NCBI RefSeq assembly: GCF_014649995.1
Contig: NZ_BMUC01000021.1
Location: 71,382-121,269, forward strand
Reading direction: 5' to 3'
Origin: Streptomyces griseoflavus
GTDB taxonomy: Bacteria > Actinomycetota > Actinomycetes > Streptomycetales > Streptomycetaceae
DNA: 49,888 nt
Shown: in pieces, positions 40,071-48,645 of the stretch
Layout of the letters: each line of letters begins with the position of its first letter
Numbering within the stretch: the first letter of the stretch is position 1
Translations under genes and position numbers: made by a program
The notes under the pieces: model-generated
The model's input: only the letters and a program-made list of their open reading frames with translations
Told to the model about the DNA's origin: nothing
The model's database searches: none

Positions 40071-40313
40071 ATGATCCTTCCGGCGGAGAAGGAACTGCGC
40101 GCGGTGCTGGCCCGGTTCGCCCAGGCGCGCCTGGACCACGACGTGCGTCCCACCGGCTACACGAGCAGGCTCCTCGAGGACACTACGTACACGCTGTGCG
40201 TGATGACCGGGGCCCGCACCGCCGAGCAGGCGCTGCGCACGGCGGACGCCCTGCTCGACCGGTACGCCGGACGCTCCGCCGTCTCCGTGGAGGACGAGAC
40301 CCTGGCCGCGTGA
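40071..40313 (+). CDS. DUF5133-like small protein
   Basis: 80 residues from the ATG at 40071, preceded by AGAGGGAAG; an in-frame GTG at 40050 would add seven residues but is less likely. The core LEDTTYTLCVMTGARTAEQALRTAD matches DUF5133, a Streptomyces-rich family of short helical proteins, function unknown. An SRPBCC gene follows 108 bp later on the same strand. Confidence 0.75.
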   Translation: MILPAEKELRAVLARFAQARLDHDVRPTGYTSRLLEDTTYTLCVMTGARTAEQALRTADALLDRYAGRSAVSVEDETLAA

Positions 40314-40421
40314 GCCGACGGCGGCGCGCCCCGCGGCGCGGACGCGCCGCCCCCCACCCGTACGCCCAGGCGGGCCGCGGGTGGCCGCAGACCCAACCGA
40401 CCCGAGCGAAAGAGGTACGGC

Positions 40422-40841
40422 GTGTCAGCCTCCCTGGTCGAAACCGTGGACATCGAGGCCCCCGTGTCCGTGACGTGGGCGCTGTGGAGTGACGTCACCA
40501 AGTGGCCGTCCTTCCTCAGTCACGTACGCATCGTGGAGCCGCTCGACGAACGCCGCTTCGCCTGGCAGCTGTCGCTGCCGGGCGCGGACAAGAACTTCGT
40601 CGCCGAACTGACCGAGGTGGTGCCCGAGAACCGGATCGCCTGGCGGACGACGGAGGGGGTCCAGCACGCGGGCGTCGTCACTTTCCACCGCCTCAGCGAC
40701 ACGTCGAGCCGGGTGACGCTGCAGATCGAGTACGACCCCAAGGGGTTCGTGGAGCACCTGGGCGCGCTGACGAACCTGGACTCCGCGCTCGCCAACTACG
40801 ACCTGGGCGAGTTCCAGAAGCTGGCGGAGTCCGCGGTCTGA
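40422..40841 (+). CDS. SRPBCC (polyketide cyclase/START-like) protein
   Basis: 139 residues. The family start is seen in ETVDIEAPVSVTWALWSDVTKWPSFLSHV, followed by alternating strands and the C-terminal helix beginning LDSALANYDLGEFQKL. The fold makes a hydrophobic pocket used for ligand binding, polyketide cyclisation or lipid transfer. No polyketide genes are nearby, so cyclase activity is not supported. GTG start with GAAAGAGG upstream. Confidence 0.87.
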   Translation: MSASLVETVDIEAPVSVTWALWSDVTKWPSFLSHVRIVEPLDERRFAWQLSLPGADKNFVAELTEVVPENRIAWRTTEGVQHAGVVTFHRLSDTSSRVTLQIEYDPKGFVEHLGALTNLDSALANYDLGEFQKLAESAV

Positions 40842-40887
40842 GCCCCGCGGGCCCGATCCCCGCCCCGCGTCGTCGGGCGGCCGTGCT

Positions 40888-42144
40888 TCAGCGGCCGAGC
40901 CAGGCCAGGGCCGCCACCGTGAGGGCGGAGATGCCGGTGTTCAGGGTGGGCTGGACGACGGGGGCGAAGGCGGCACTGTGGTTGACCGGGATGTCCTGGG
41001 AGACGGTGCCGTTCCGGGCGGCCTCGGCGTAGCGCCGGGGGTCGGTGCCGCCGATCGCCCAGTAGGTGAACGGCGCGCCGAAGGCCCGCGGGATCTCGCT
41101 CATGTCCTCGCTGGCGGCCTGCCGTTCGACGGTGTGCGCGTCGTCGCCGAAGTACGCGCCGAAGGCGTCCGCGACCCGCCGGGTGGGCTCCTCGTCGTTG
41201 ACGGTGGGCGGGAAGGAGGAGATCCGCTCGATCTCGGGCGGCCTGGGGCAGCGGGACGCCTCGCACTCGGCCCTGACGATCCGCTCGATCGCCTCCAGCA
41301 CGTGCGTGCGCGTGGCGTCGTCGTAGGTACGGATGTTGAGTTCGATGACGGCCCGGTCCGGGATGACGTTGGGGCCGCTGCCGGCGTGGATGCTGCCCAC
41401 CGTGAGGACGGCGGGAGTGGCGGCGGCCACTTCCCGGCTGACCACCGTCTGCAGCCGTACGACGATCATGGCGGCCGCCACCACCGGATCAACCGCGGCC
41501 TGGGGCATCGAGCCGTGTGCTCCGCGACCGTGGACGGTGATGCGCAGACTGTCCGCGGCCGACAGGAAGGAGCCCGTACGGGTGCCGACATAGCCGGCGG
41601 GATAGGGCAGGACGTGCTGGGCGAGCACGACGTCGGGCCGGGGCGACTTCGAGGTGAGACCGTCGTCGATCATGGCCCGGGCGCCGTTCCCGCCTTCCTC
41701 CGAGGGCTGGAAGAGGGCCACGAAGGTCCCCCGCCACGCGTCCAGCTCCCCGGCCATCAGCCGGGCGCAGCCGATCAGGCTGGTCACGTGCACGTCGTGA
41801 CCGCAGGCGTGCATCACCGGCTGCTCGACGCCCTCCTCACCGCTCACCGTCACGGTGGAGGCGTACGGGAGACCGGTCTCCTCACGTACCGGGAGGGCGT
41901 CCATGTCGGCCCGGGCCATGACGACCGGGCCGTCCCCGTTGCCGAGGACACCGATCACGCCCGTGCCGCCGACGCCTTCCGTGACGTCGTAGCCGCAGTC
42001 CCGCAGGGCGTCCGCCGCCTTCTTGGCCGTACGGTGCTCGCGCAGGCCGAGTTCGGGGTGCCGGTGCAGGTCCCGGTACAGGTGTTCCACCTCGGGGCGG
42101 ATGGTGGCGAGGCCGGCCAGTACGGTCCGGGCGGAGTGGGTCAT
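40888..42144 (-). CDS. M20-family amidohydrolase/aminoacylase (copy 2)
   Basis: 418 residues, cytoplasmic. Metal-binding motifs are HRHPELGLREH, MARADMDALP, MHACGHDVHVT and FQPSEEGGNGA, with the dimer domain at GRGAHGSMPQAAVDPV. Closest in type to the IAA-amino acid/hippurate hydrolase group (M20D). Compared with the copy at 25202, the motifs agree but the rest is strongly diverged, so these are separate family members, not a recent duplication. ATG start at 42144. Confidence 0.9.
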   Translation of the reverse strand: MTHSARTVLAGLATIRPEVEHLYRDLHRHPELGLREHRTAKKAADALRDCGYDVTEGVGGTGVIGVLGNGDGPVVMARADMDALPVREETGLPYASTVTVSGEEGVEQPVMHACGHDVHVTSLIGCARLMAGELDAWRGTFVALFQPSEEGGNGARAMIDDGLTSKSPRPDVVLAQHVLPYPAGYVGTRTGSFLSAADSLRITVHGRGAHGSMPQAAVDPVVAAAMIVVRLQTVVSREVAAATPAVLTVGSIHAGSGPNVIPDRAVIELNIRTYDDATRTHVLEAIERIVRAECEASRCPRPPEIERISSFPPTVNDEEPTRRVADAFGAYFGDDAHTVERQAASEDMSEIPRAFGAPFTYWAIGGTDPRRYAEAARNGTVSQDIPVNHSAAFAPVVQPTLNTGISALTVAALAWLGR

Positions 42145-42340
42145 CGGGGCTCCTCAGCGGGGTGGCGCTGCCTTCCGTCGCCCGTCACGGGGGAACCACG
42201 GGCGGGGTCCATGACCGTGATCGAGCCTATCCCCGGCCCGCGGCCACGGCAGCCGGGACGAGGCCGGGGCGCGGCCTGCGGCCGGACGGGTGAGCCGGCA
42301 CCGGCCGGCCCCCGGGTCGCGGCACCGTTGCCGGGGCGGC

Positions 42341-43009
42341 CTACGCACCGGCGTCGCGTGAGCCGCCGCGGGTCCTGGTCTCGGGCGGCTCGGGTGCGTT
42401 GAGGCCGTAGCGCAGACCGAGCACGCGGATCAGGAAGCAGGCCGCCGCCGCTCCGAGCGCGGCCGGCAGGCCGTACACCCCCGCCTCCACGGTGGCCACG
42501 GTCAGCGCCGCGCCCACCAGGGCGGGGACGGCGTACAGGCCGGTGCTCAGCACGGACGGGATCCGGCCGACGAGCGTGTCGCGGATCGTGCCCCCGCCCA
42601 CCGCGGTGATCACGCCCAGCAGGACCGAGGGCGCGACGTCGAGCCCGGCGTCCAGGGCCGTGGTCGCGCCGATGACCGCGAACGTGCTCAACCCGACCGC
42701 GTCGAGCACGTCGATCGGTGTTTCGATCCGGCGCAGGTGCCTGCTGAGGGCGAAGGCGATCAGGCCGCCGACGGCGGCGAGCGTGTAGTAACGCCAGTCG
42801 AGGAGCGTCGCGGGCGGCAGCGAGCCGATGAGGACGTCACGGAGGAAACCGCCCCCCAACGCGGTGATCATGCCGAGGACGACCACCCCCACCACGTCCA
42901 GGCGTGCGGCACGCACCGCGGTCAGCGCACCGTTCAGCCCGAAGGCGAACGTGCCGGTCAGATCGAGGGCGAACAGCGCCGCGGGCTGGGAGCTCACACT
43001 CCTGTGCAT
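42341..43009 (-). CDS. TRIC-type cation channel family protein (UPF0126)
   Basis: 222 residues, seven predicted membrane helices. Two homologous halves each carry the family motif: VVLGMITALGGGFLRDVLIG and LLGVITAVGGGTIRDTLVG. Bacterial members are related to animal trimeric intracellular cation channels and may also be glycine-type transporters. A charged C-terminal tail follows. The ATG at 43009 begins the first conserved helix. It lies 84 bp downstream of nhaA on the same strand, so both genes concern ion movement. Confidence 0.9.
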   Translation of the reverse strand: MHRSVSSQPAALFALDLTGTFAFGLNGALTAVRAARLDVVGVVVLGMITALGGGFLRDVLIGSLPPATLLDWRYYTLAAVGGLIAFALSRHLRRIETPIDVLDAVGLSTFAVIGATTALDAGLDVAPSVLLGVITAVGGGTIRDTLVGRIPSVLSTGLYAVPALVGAALTVATVEAGVYGLPAALGAAAACFLIRVLGLRYGLNAPEPPETRTRGGSRDAGA

Positions 43010-43030
43010 ACCCCGCCGAGCCCCGGCGCG

Positions 43031-43064
43031 CGTCCGCCCCGCGCGTGAGCGGGCACGGCGGACG
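43031..43064 (-). terminator. Possible hairpin between nhaA and the TRIC gene
   Basis: CGTCCGCC (43031-43038) and GGCGGACG (43057-43064) form an 8-bp stem with an 18-nt loop. It could end the nhaA transcript or attenuate read-through. Confidence 0.35.
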
Positions 43065-43092
43065 AGCGCCGGCCGGGGCGGCGACGGACGGT

Positions 43093-44967
43093 TCAGGCCG
43101 GGCCGGGGGAGGCGAGCCGTTCGAGCTCGACGGCGAGCGTCTGGGCATCGTACGGTCCGGTGTGCCGTCGGTCGCCGACGAAGAACGTCGGTGTGCCGCG
43201 GGCCCCGCCGGCCTCGGCGCCGGCCGCGTCGGCCCGTACCCGTTCCGCGGTCTCCTCGGCGTCGATGTCCTCCAGGAACCGCACCATGTCCAGTCCGATC
43301 TCGATGGCGTACCCCGCGATGTCCTCGAACTCCAGCCGGTCCTGGTGGGCGAAGAGCAGCTCGTGCATGTCCCAGAAGCGGCCCTGGGCCCCGGCGGCGA
43401 CGGCCGCGCGGGCGGCGAGTACGGCGTGGGGGTGGACGTCGGGCAGCGGCAGGTGCCGGAAGACGTACCTCAGCCGGTCGCCGAAGCGCTGCCGCAGTTC
43501 CTCGGTGACGCCGGTGGCCCGGGCGCAGTACGGGCATTCGAAGTCCCCGTACTCCACCAGGGTCAGGGGCGCGTCCGCGGGGCCGAGGACGTGGTCCCTC
43601 TCCGGGTCGACCGGCCGGTCGAGGCGGCGGGGCAGGTCGGCCGACGTCTCGCCGCGCAGGACCGCGGCGAGATGGAACGCGAGCCAGCCCAGCGCGGTCG
43701 CCAGCACGGCCGCCAGCAGGACACCGACGGTCGCCTGGGCGTGCATGACCGGGTCCTCGAAGGCGAGACCGATGATCAGCAGGGAGACGGTGAAGCCGAT
43801 CCCGGAGAGTACGGCCCCGCCCATCACGTGCCCGGGACCCACCCCCTGGGGGAGCCGTCCGAGGCCGAGCCGGGTGCCGAGGAGGGCTCCGCCCCAGACG
43901 CCCAGCAGCTTGCCGACCACGAGGCCGACGACGACGGCCCAGGTCAGCCGTGAGGTCAGGGCCCGCTCCAGGACCCCGCCGCGCAGATCGATACCGGCAC
44001 TGGCCAGGGCGAACAGCGGGACGACCACGTAGCTCGCCCAGGGGTGCAGCATCAGTTGCAGCCGCTCGTTGACCGAGACCGCGCGTTGCAGCCCCATGCG
44101 CGCCGACGCGCCCACGTCGGCGCGGGGCGACTGGCGGAAGGCACGGGCGAGGCGGGTCGCGCGGTCCACGGCCTCGGGTGCGGGGGGATGGGCGGGAATG
44201 AGCAGCCCGCCGAGCATGCCGGCGATGGAGGCGTGCAGTCCGGCTCCGAGGGTGGCGAGCCACAGCGCGAGGGCGACCAGCAGGTACGGTGCCGTCCGCC
44301 AGGCGCCCAGCCGGGTCAGCGCGGTCAGGACCACCCCGAGGGCGAACGCCGCCAGCAGGGGCGGCAGGTGGACGGTGTCCGAGTAGACCAGGCCGATCAC
44401 GCTGACCGCCACGATGTCGTCGATGACGGTGATGGCCAGCAGGAAGACACGCAGCTGGGTGACGAACCGGGGTCCCACCACGGCGAGCGCCCCCAGCATG
44501 AAGGCCGTGTCGGTGCCGATGACCGTCCCCCAGCCGCCTCGCGCGGCGCCGGGAGCCATGGCCAGATAGATCCCCGTGGGAACGACCATCCCGCCGATCC
44601 CCGCGATGGCCGGGATCATGATGCGCCGGCGGCCGGCGAGCGCCCCGACGGAGATCTCGTAGCGGACCTCCAGGCCGATGACGAAGAAGAACAGGGCCAT
44701 CAGGCCGTCGCTGACCCAGTGCCCCAGGTCCATGGAGAGTTCCGCGGTGCCGAGCGACAGGGACGCCTCGGTCGACCAGAGCGACTCGTACCCCGCGGAC
44801 CACGGCGAGTTGGCCCACGCCAGGGCCACCACGACAGCGGCCAGGAGCAGTCCCGCGCTGCCCGCTTCCGTGGACAGGTAGGTGCGCACCCGGTCGGAGA
44901 GCTGGGCGGCCAGCGATTGCCTCCCCGCCCGTGTCTGCGGGGTCCGGTCGTTGTTCGTACGCGTCAC
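43093..44967 (-). CDS. nhaA: NhaA Na+/H+ antiporter fused to a DsbA-like thioredoxin domain
   Basis: 624 residues. The NhaA membrane domain (about 20-430) has the ion-site acids: Asp153 in GTDTAF and Asp183-Asp184 in VIDDIVA, equivalent to E. coli Asp133 and Asp163-164. A DsbA/thioredoxin-like domain follows (about 445-615) with the active-site CPYC (Cys478, Cys481) and the cis-proline loop GTPTFFVG. NhaA exchanges Na+ for protons to control pH and salt. Such fusions occur in other actinobacteria. If NhaA topology holds, the side of the membrane on which the thiol domain sits needs the last helix count. GTG start with GAGGGGA upstream. Confidence 0.93.
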   Translation of the reverse strand: MTRTNNDRTPQTRAGRQSLAAQLSDRVRTYLSTEAGSAGLLLAAVVVALAWANSPWSAGYESLWSTEASLSLGTAELSMDLGHWVSDGLMALFFFVIGLEVRYEISVGALAGRRRIMIPAIAGIGGMVVPTGIYLAMAPGAARGGWGTVIGTDTAFMLGALAVVGPRFVTQLRVFLLAITVIDDIVAVSVIGLVYSDTVHLPPLLAAFALGVVLTALTRLGAWRTAPYLLVALALWLATLGAGLHASIAGMLGGLLIPAHPPAPEAVDRATRLARAFRQSPRADVGASARMGLQRAVSVNERLQLMLHPWASYVVVPLFALASAGIDLRGGVLERALTSRLTWAVVVGLVVGKLLGVWGGALLGTRLGLGRLPQGVGPGHVMGGAVLSGIGFTVSLLIIGLAFEDPVMHAQATVGVLLAAVLATALGWLAFHLAAVLRGETSADLPRRLDRPVDPERDHVLGPADAPLTLVEYGDFECPYCARATGVTEELRQRFGDRLRYVFRHLPLPDVHPHAVLAARAAVAAGAQGRFWDMHELLFAHQDRLEFEDIAGYAIEIGLDMVRFLEDIDAEETAERVRADAAGAEAGGARGTPTFFVGDRRHTGPYDAQTLAVELERLASPGPA

Positions 44968-45341
44968 AGGGTCCCCTCGCTGGCCCGCCGGCGTTGCCTC
45001 GGTGGGGCACGGGTCCTTCCGGTGGGGCGCGGCGCGTTCGCGGGCGCACCGGCCCGGGAGGGGTGCCCGGAGGGACGTCAGTGCCGGGGACGGTGCCCGA
45101 TGACCGGGAGTCTCGGCGGACGGCGCGGTGTGCGGTGCATGAGGGTGTGTCCTTTCCCGGTGGTCTCCCTCGTCCGATCGTTGCGCCTGCCGCGGGGCTC
45201 AGCGCCCTGGGAGACCGGTCGGCTGGGCCGTTCGGGTCACGAGGTCACGAGGCGAAGGAGCACGGGGCCCGGGGGCACGGGCGGACCGGGGGACACGTCC
45301 GATCCGCTGCGTCCTCCGCCGGGCCGCCCCGCCCGCCCTGT
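44968..45341. other. Intergenic region upstream of nhaA
   Basis: 374 bp between nhaA and the TetR gene, both on the minus strand. It contains a possible 20-codon leader frame (listed separately) and a short tandem duplication of GTCACGAG near 45236. I see no clear promoter boxes and no other credible gene. Confidence 0.45.
45078..45140 (-). CDS. Possible 20-residue basic leader peptide upstream of nhaA
   Basis: ATG to TGA, 20 codons, with GGAAAGGA about eight bases before the ATG. The peptide is very rich in Arg, His and Pro (starts [11 protein letters not shown]). It ends 110 bp before the nhaA start. A good ribosome-binding site on a short frame in a leader suggests translational attenuation, but chance is quite possible. 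Confidence 0.25.
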   Translation of the reverse strand: MHRTPRRPPRLPVIGHRPRH

Positions 45342-46052
45342 TCAGCGGCGGCCCTTCGGATCGGTCCGTGATCTGGGCGGCGCCGGCGTCCTCCGGCCCG
45401 GGGAGAGCCCCGCGAGGCCGTCCACCGCACCCGGATGCCCCACCGTGCCAAGGCTGAGCAGCACGTGCCGCTCGGCGATCTCCGCCGCGCCGAGCGGACC
45501 GTCGGCCCGGTACCAGTTGGCGACGCCCTGGCACATGATGAGCACGCCGCGGACCGCGTCGGCCGGGATGGGAGTGGTGAAGACGCCCCGTTCGATGCCG
45601 GCCTCGACCGTGTCGAGCAGCATGTGCTCGAGGTAGTCCCGCAGGGCCACGTACCGGGCACGGTTGTCCGGTTCCAGGCTGCGGATCTCGGTGTCCAGGA
45701 ACGCCAGGCCCTTGCGGTTGGCCATGTAGAGCACGATGGACTCGATCATGGCGCAGAAGCGGGGGAGGGGTTCGTCGCCCGCTTCGGCCGCGGCGGCCCG
45801 GCAGCGGTCGAGGACGTCCTTCATGGACGTCTCCAGCAGGGTGGCGAGCAGGGCCTGCTTGTTCTCGTAGTGGTAGTAGAGGGCGGGGACGGTGACGCCC
45901 ACCCGGCCGGCGATGTCGCGCACCGAAGTGCCGTGGTAGCCGTGCTCGTTGAAGGCTTCCATGGCGTGCACGAGGATGGGGTGCAGATCGAGCGGGCCGT
46001 AGGTGCTCCAGTGGGGCGGGGCCGTGGTCTCCTGGCGTGACTGCGCGCTCAA
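45342..46052 (-). CDS. TetR-family transcriptional regulator
   Basis: 236 residues. The TetR helix-turn-helix (about 22-70) is clear: AFNEHGYHGTSVRDIAGRVGVTVPALYYHYENKQ in successive segments. The ligand domain is of the TetR_C type seen in fatty-acid and steroid-catabolic regulators (IVLYMANRKGLAFLDTEIRSL). The TTG at 46052 is taken as start because GGAGGAG lies six bases upstream. It diverges from an acyl-CoA catabolic operon. Two similar operator sequences, one before each gene, suggest it represses both. Confidence 0.9.
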   Translation of the reverse strand: MSAQSRQETTAPPHWSTYGPLDLHPILVHAMEAFNEHGYHGTSVRDIAGRVGVTVPALYYHYENKQALLATLLETSMKDVLDRCRAAAAEAGDEPLPRFCAMIESIVLYMANRKGLAFLDTEIRSLEPDNRARYVALRDYLEHMLLDTVEAGIERGVFTTPIPADAVRGVLIMCQGVANWYRADGPLGAAEIAERHVLLSLGTVGHPGAVDGLAGLSPGRRTPAPPRSRTDPKGRR

Positions 46053-46127
46053 CGGTGCTCCTCCGATGCGATGGCGGCGAGCGCCATGGTACGTCCCCCG
46101 ACCGCCGATGTATCCCCCGCAATCCTG

Positions 46128-46143
46128 CTTAGCGACCGATCAG
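46128..46143. promoter_or_regulatory. Degenerate copy of the TetR operator near its own gene
   Basis: CTTAGCGACCGATCAG agrees with the perfect operator at 46285 in 13 of 16 positions, with the left arm fully conserved. It lies 76 bp upstream of the TetR start, where an autorepression site would be expected. Confidence 0.5.
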
Positions 46144-46255
46144 TGGTTTCGGGCGGCTGTGGGGTGCGTTCCTCGAGCGCTGACGGCCATGCGGTGCTGA
46201 AGGGCGTGATCAGAGGCGCTTTCCCCGTCCGGTGCGAGATGTTGCGCCGAGGTCA

Positions 46256-46300
46256 TTGACCGCTCTCCCGCCCCCCTCTACCTTCTTAGCGAGCGCTAAG
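46256..46300 (+). promoter_or_regulatory. Promoter and TetR operator of the acyl-CoA operon
   Basis: -35 TTGACC (46256-46261), 17-bp spacer, -10 TACCTT (46279-46284). The operator CTTAGCGAGCGCTAAG (46285-46300) starts at the very next base: perfect 7-bp arms around a 2-bp centre. Repressor bound here would cover the transcription start. Confidence 0.8.
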
Positions 46301-46352
46301 TAGAGCCCCGTTCGGAGAGCGGCTGTCCGCCTCTGCCGTGAGAGAGGGACCC

Positions 46353-47576
46353 ATGAGCTCGACCAGCGACACCGCCGGCCACCACGACGCGGCGACCGGC
46401 CACCGGACCACCCCGCCGCCCCGGCGCGCGGGACCGTTGACCGGGGTGCGGGTGGTGGAGCTCGCCGGCATCGGCCCGGCCCCCTTCGCCGCGATGCTCC
46501 TGGGCGACCTGGGGGCGGACGTCGTACGCGTCGACCGCCCCGGGGTGCCGGTCCTCGGCATCGAGCCCGCCCGCGACGTCACCAACCGCAACAAGCGGTC
46601 CGTCCTCGTCGACCTCAAGTCGGCGGACGGACCCGCGGCCGTGCGCGACCTCGCCGCCCGCGCCGACATCCTCATCGAGGGCTACCGGCCGGGCGTCGCC
46701 GAGCGGCTCGGGATCGGCCCCGCGGAGTGCCTGGAGGCCAACCCGGCCCTGGTGTACGGGCGGATGACGGGCTGGGGCCAGGACGGCCCGCTCGCCCCCC
46801 GCGCCGGACACGACATCGGATACATCGCCACCGCGGGCGCCCTCGGCATGATCGGTGCCCCGGACGGACCGCCCGCGATCCCGGCCAACCTGCTCGGCGA
46901 CTACGCGGGCGGCTCCCTCTACCTCGTCGTCGGCGTGCTCTCCGCCCTGCTCACCGCGCGCGCCACCGGCCGGGGGCAGGTGGTCGACGCGGCGATCGTC
47001 GACGGCACGGCCCACCTCACCGCGATGATCCAGGGCATGCGCGCCGCCGGTGCCTGGCAGGACGGCCGCGGCCGCAACCTCCTCGACGGCGGATGCCCCT
47101 ACTACGCCGTCTACGAGACACGGGACGGCGGCTGGATGGCGGTCGGCGCACTGGAACCGCAGTTCTACACCGAGTTCGTGAAGCTGCTCGGCCTCGACGC
47201 CGACGAGCTGCCCGACCGATCCGACCCGCGCGGCTGGCCGGAGCTGCGCGCCCGGCTCGCCGCGCGCTTCAAATCGGAGGACCGCGACGCCTGGACCGCC
47301 GTCTTCGAAGGCACCGACGCCTGTGTCGCCCCCGTCCTCTCCCTGCGGGAGGCCGCCCGCCACCCCCACCTCGGCCACCGCCGCACCTTCACCGAGGACC
47401 ACGGCATCGTCCAGCCCGGCGTCGCCCCCCGCTTCTCCGAGACCCCCGGCGCCCTGCGCCTGCCGCCCGCCCGGCCCGGCGCCCACCAGCGGGAGGTGGC
47501 CGAGGACTGGCGGATCCCCACCCTGGTCGCCGACGGCTGGCAGCCCACCGGAAACCACCCCGAGGACGGACACTGA
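46353..47576 (+). CDS. Family III CoA-transferase fold protein, alpha-methylacyl-CoA racemase-like
   Basis: 407 residues of the CaiB/BaiF fold. Two residues favour the racemase branch: His153 in AGHDIGYIA and Asp183 in LLGDYAGGSLY, 30 apart, as with His126/Asp156 of the mycobacterial racemase MCR. Racemases invert the 2-methyl centre of branched acyl-CoAs so that beta-oxidation can proceed. An extra N-terminal tail of about 27 residues precedes the core. ATG at 46353 with GAGAGAGGGA upstream. Its stop shares one base with the next start (TGATG). First gene of the operon. A true CoA-transferase remains possible. Confidence 0.85.
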   Translation: MSSTSDTAGHHDAATGHRTTPPPRRAGPLTGVRVVELAGIGPAPFAAMLLGDLGADVVRVDRPGVPVLGIEPARDVTNRNKRSVLVDLKSADGPAAVRDLAARADILIEGYRPGVAERLGIGPAECLEANPALVYGRMTGWGQDGPLAPRAGHDIGYIATAGALGMIGAPDGPPAIPANLLGDYAGGSLYLVVGVLSALLTARATGRGQVVDAAIVDGTAHLTAMIQGMRAAGAWQDGRGRNLLDGGCPYYAVYETRDGGWMAVGALEPQFYTEFVKLLGLDADELPDRSDPRGWPELRARLAARFKSEDRDAWTAVFEGTDACVAPVLSLREAARHPHLGHRRTFTEDHGIVQPGVAPRFSETPGALRLPPARPGAHQREVAEDWRIPTLVADGWQPTGNHPEDGH

Positions 47577-48601
47577 TGGAACTGTCCACGCCCCTGCAGT
47601 ACGCGGGTGATCCGCGCAGGGCCGCCGACGAGGCCGCCGCACTGGAGTCCGCGGGACTCGACGCGATCTGGGTCGCCGAGGCCTACGGCTTCGACTCGCC
47701 CACGGTCATGGGATATCTCGCGGCCCGCACCGAACGGCTGCGCATCGGCTCCGCCATCCTCAACGTCTACTCCCGCACGCCGGCCCTGATCGCGCAGACC
47801 GCCGCCGGCCTCGACGCCCTCACCGGCGGACGTGCCCTCCTCGGCATCGGCGCCTCCGGCCCGCAGGTCGTCGAGGGATGGCACGGCCGCCGCTACGACA
47901 AACCCCTCGGCCGCACCCGCGAGACCATCGGCATCGCCCGGCGCATCTGGCGCCGCGAGGTCGTCGAGCACCACGGCATCACCGACATGCCGCTCCCCGC
48001 GGACAAGGGCGGCACGCTCAGCAAACCGCTCAAGCTGCTCACCCGCCCCGTCCGCGACACCATCCCCGTGTACGTCGCGGCCCTCGGCCCGGCGAACGTG
48101 CGGATGACCGCCGAACTCGCCGATGGCTGGCTGCCGTTCCTGTACGCCCCCGAACACGCGGCCAAGGTCTGGGGCGGCCCGCTCGCCGAGGGCACCGCCC
48201 GCCGCGACGCGTCGCTCGGCCCGCTGTCCGTCGTGGCGGGCGGGCTGCTCGCCATCGGGGACGGCGCGGAGGCGGTCCGCGACCTGATGCGGCCGACGGT
48301 CGCGCTGTACGTGGGCGGCATGGGAGCCCCCGGCCGCAACTTCTATTACGACCTGGTCTGCCAGTACGGCTACGGGGCCGAGGCCGCCGCCGTCCAGGAG
48401 CACTACCTGGCCGGCCGCAAACGGGAGGCCGAGGCCGCCGTCCCGGCCGAACTCTGCGAACTCCTCTGCCTGGCGGGCCCGGAGGGCTACGTACGCGACC
48501 GCGTCGAGGTGTTCCGCGAGGCGGGCGTGACCATGCTCAACGTCACGCCCGTCGGCCCGGACCCGGCCCGGCTCGTCGGACGGGTCCGCGACTGGCTCTG
48601 A
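47576..48601 (+). CDS. LLM-class F420-dependent oxidoreductase
   Basis: 341 residues, luciferase-like barrel. Typical segments are ESAGLDAIWVAEAYGFDSPTV, RIGSAILNVYSRTPALIAQT, RALLGIGASGPQVVEGWHG, VYVAALGPANVRMTAELADGW and the C-terminal VTPVGPDPARLVGRVRDWL. The class uses the deazaflavin F420 for hydride transfer and is common in actinobacterial fatty-acid and steroid degradation clusters. Translation is coupled to the previous gene. Substrate unknown; a step on the same branched acyl chain is likely. Confidence 0.9.
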   Translation: MELSTPLQYAGDPRRAADEAAALESAGLDAIWVAEAYGFDSPTVMGYLAARTERLRIGSAILNVYSRTPALIAQTAAGLDALTGGRALLGIGASGPQVVEGWHGRRYDKPLGRTRETIGIARRIWRREVVEHHGITDMPLPADKGGTLSKPLKLLTRPVRDTIPVYVAALGPANVRMTAELADGWLPFLYAPEHAAKVWGGPLAEGTARRDASLGPLSVVAGGLLAIGDGAEAVRDLMRPTVALYVGGMGAPGRNFYYDLVCQYGYGAEAAAVQEHYLAGRKREAEAAVPAELCELLCLAGPEGYVRDRVEVFREAGVTMLNVTPVGPDPARLVGRVRDWL

Positions 48602-48645
48602 CCGCCGGCCCGTTGCCCAGCACATCCACCGACGCGGAGACGAAC

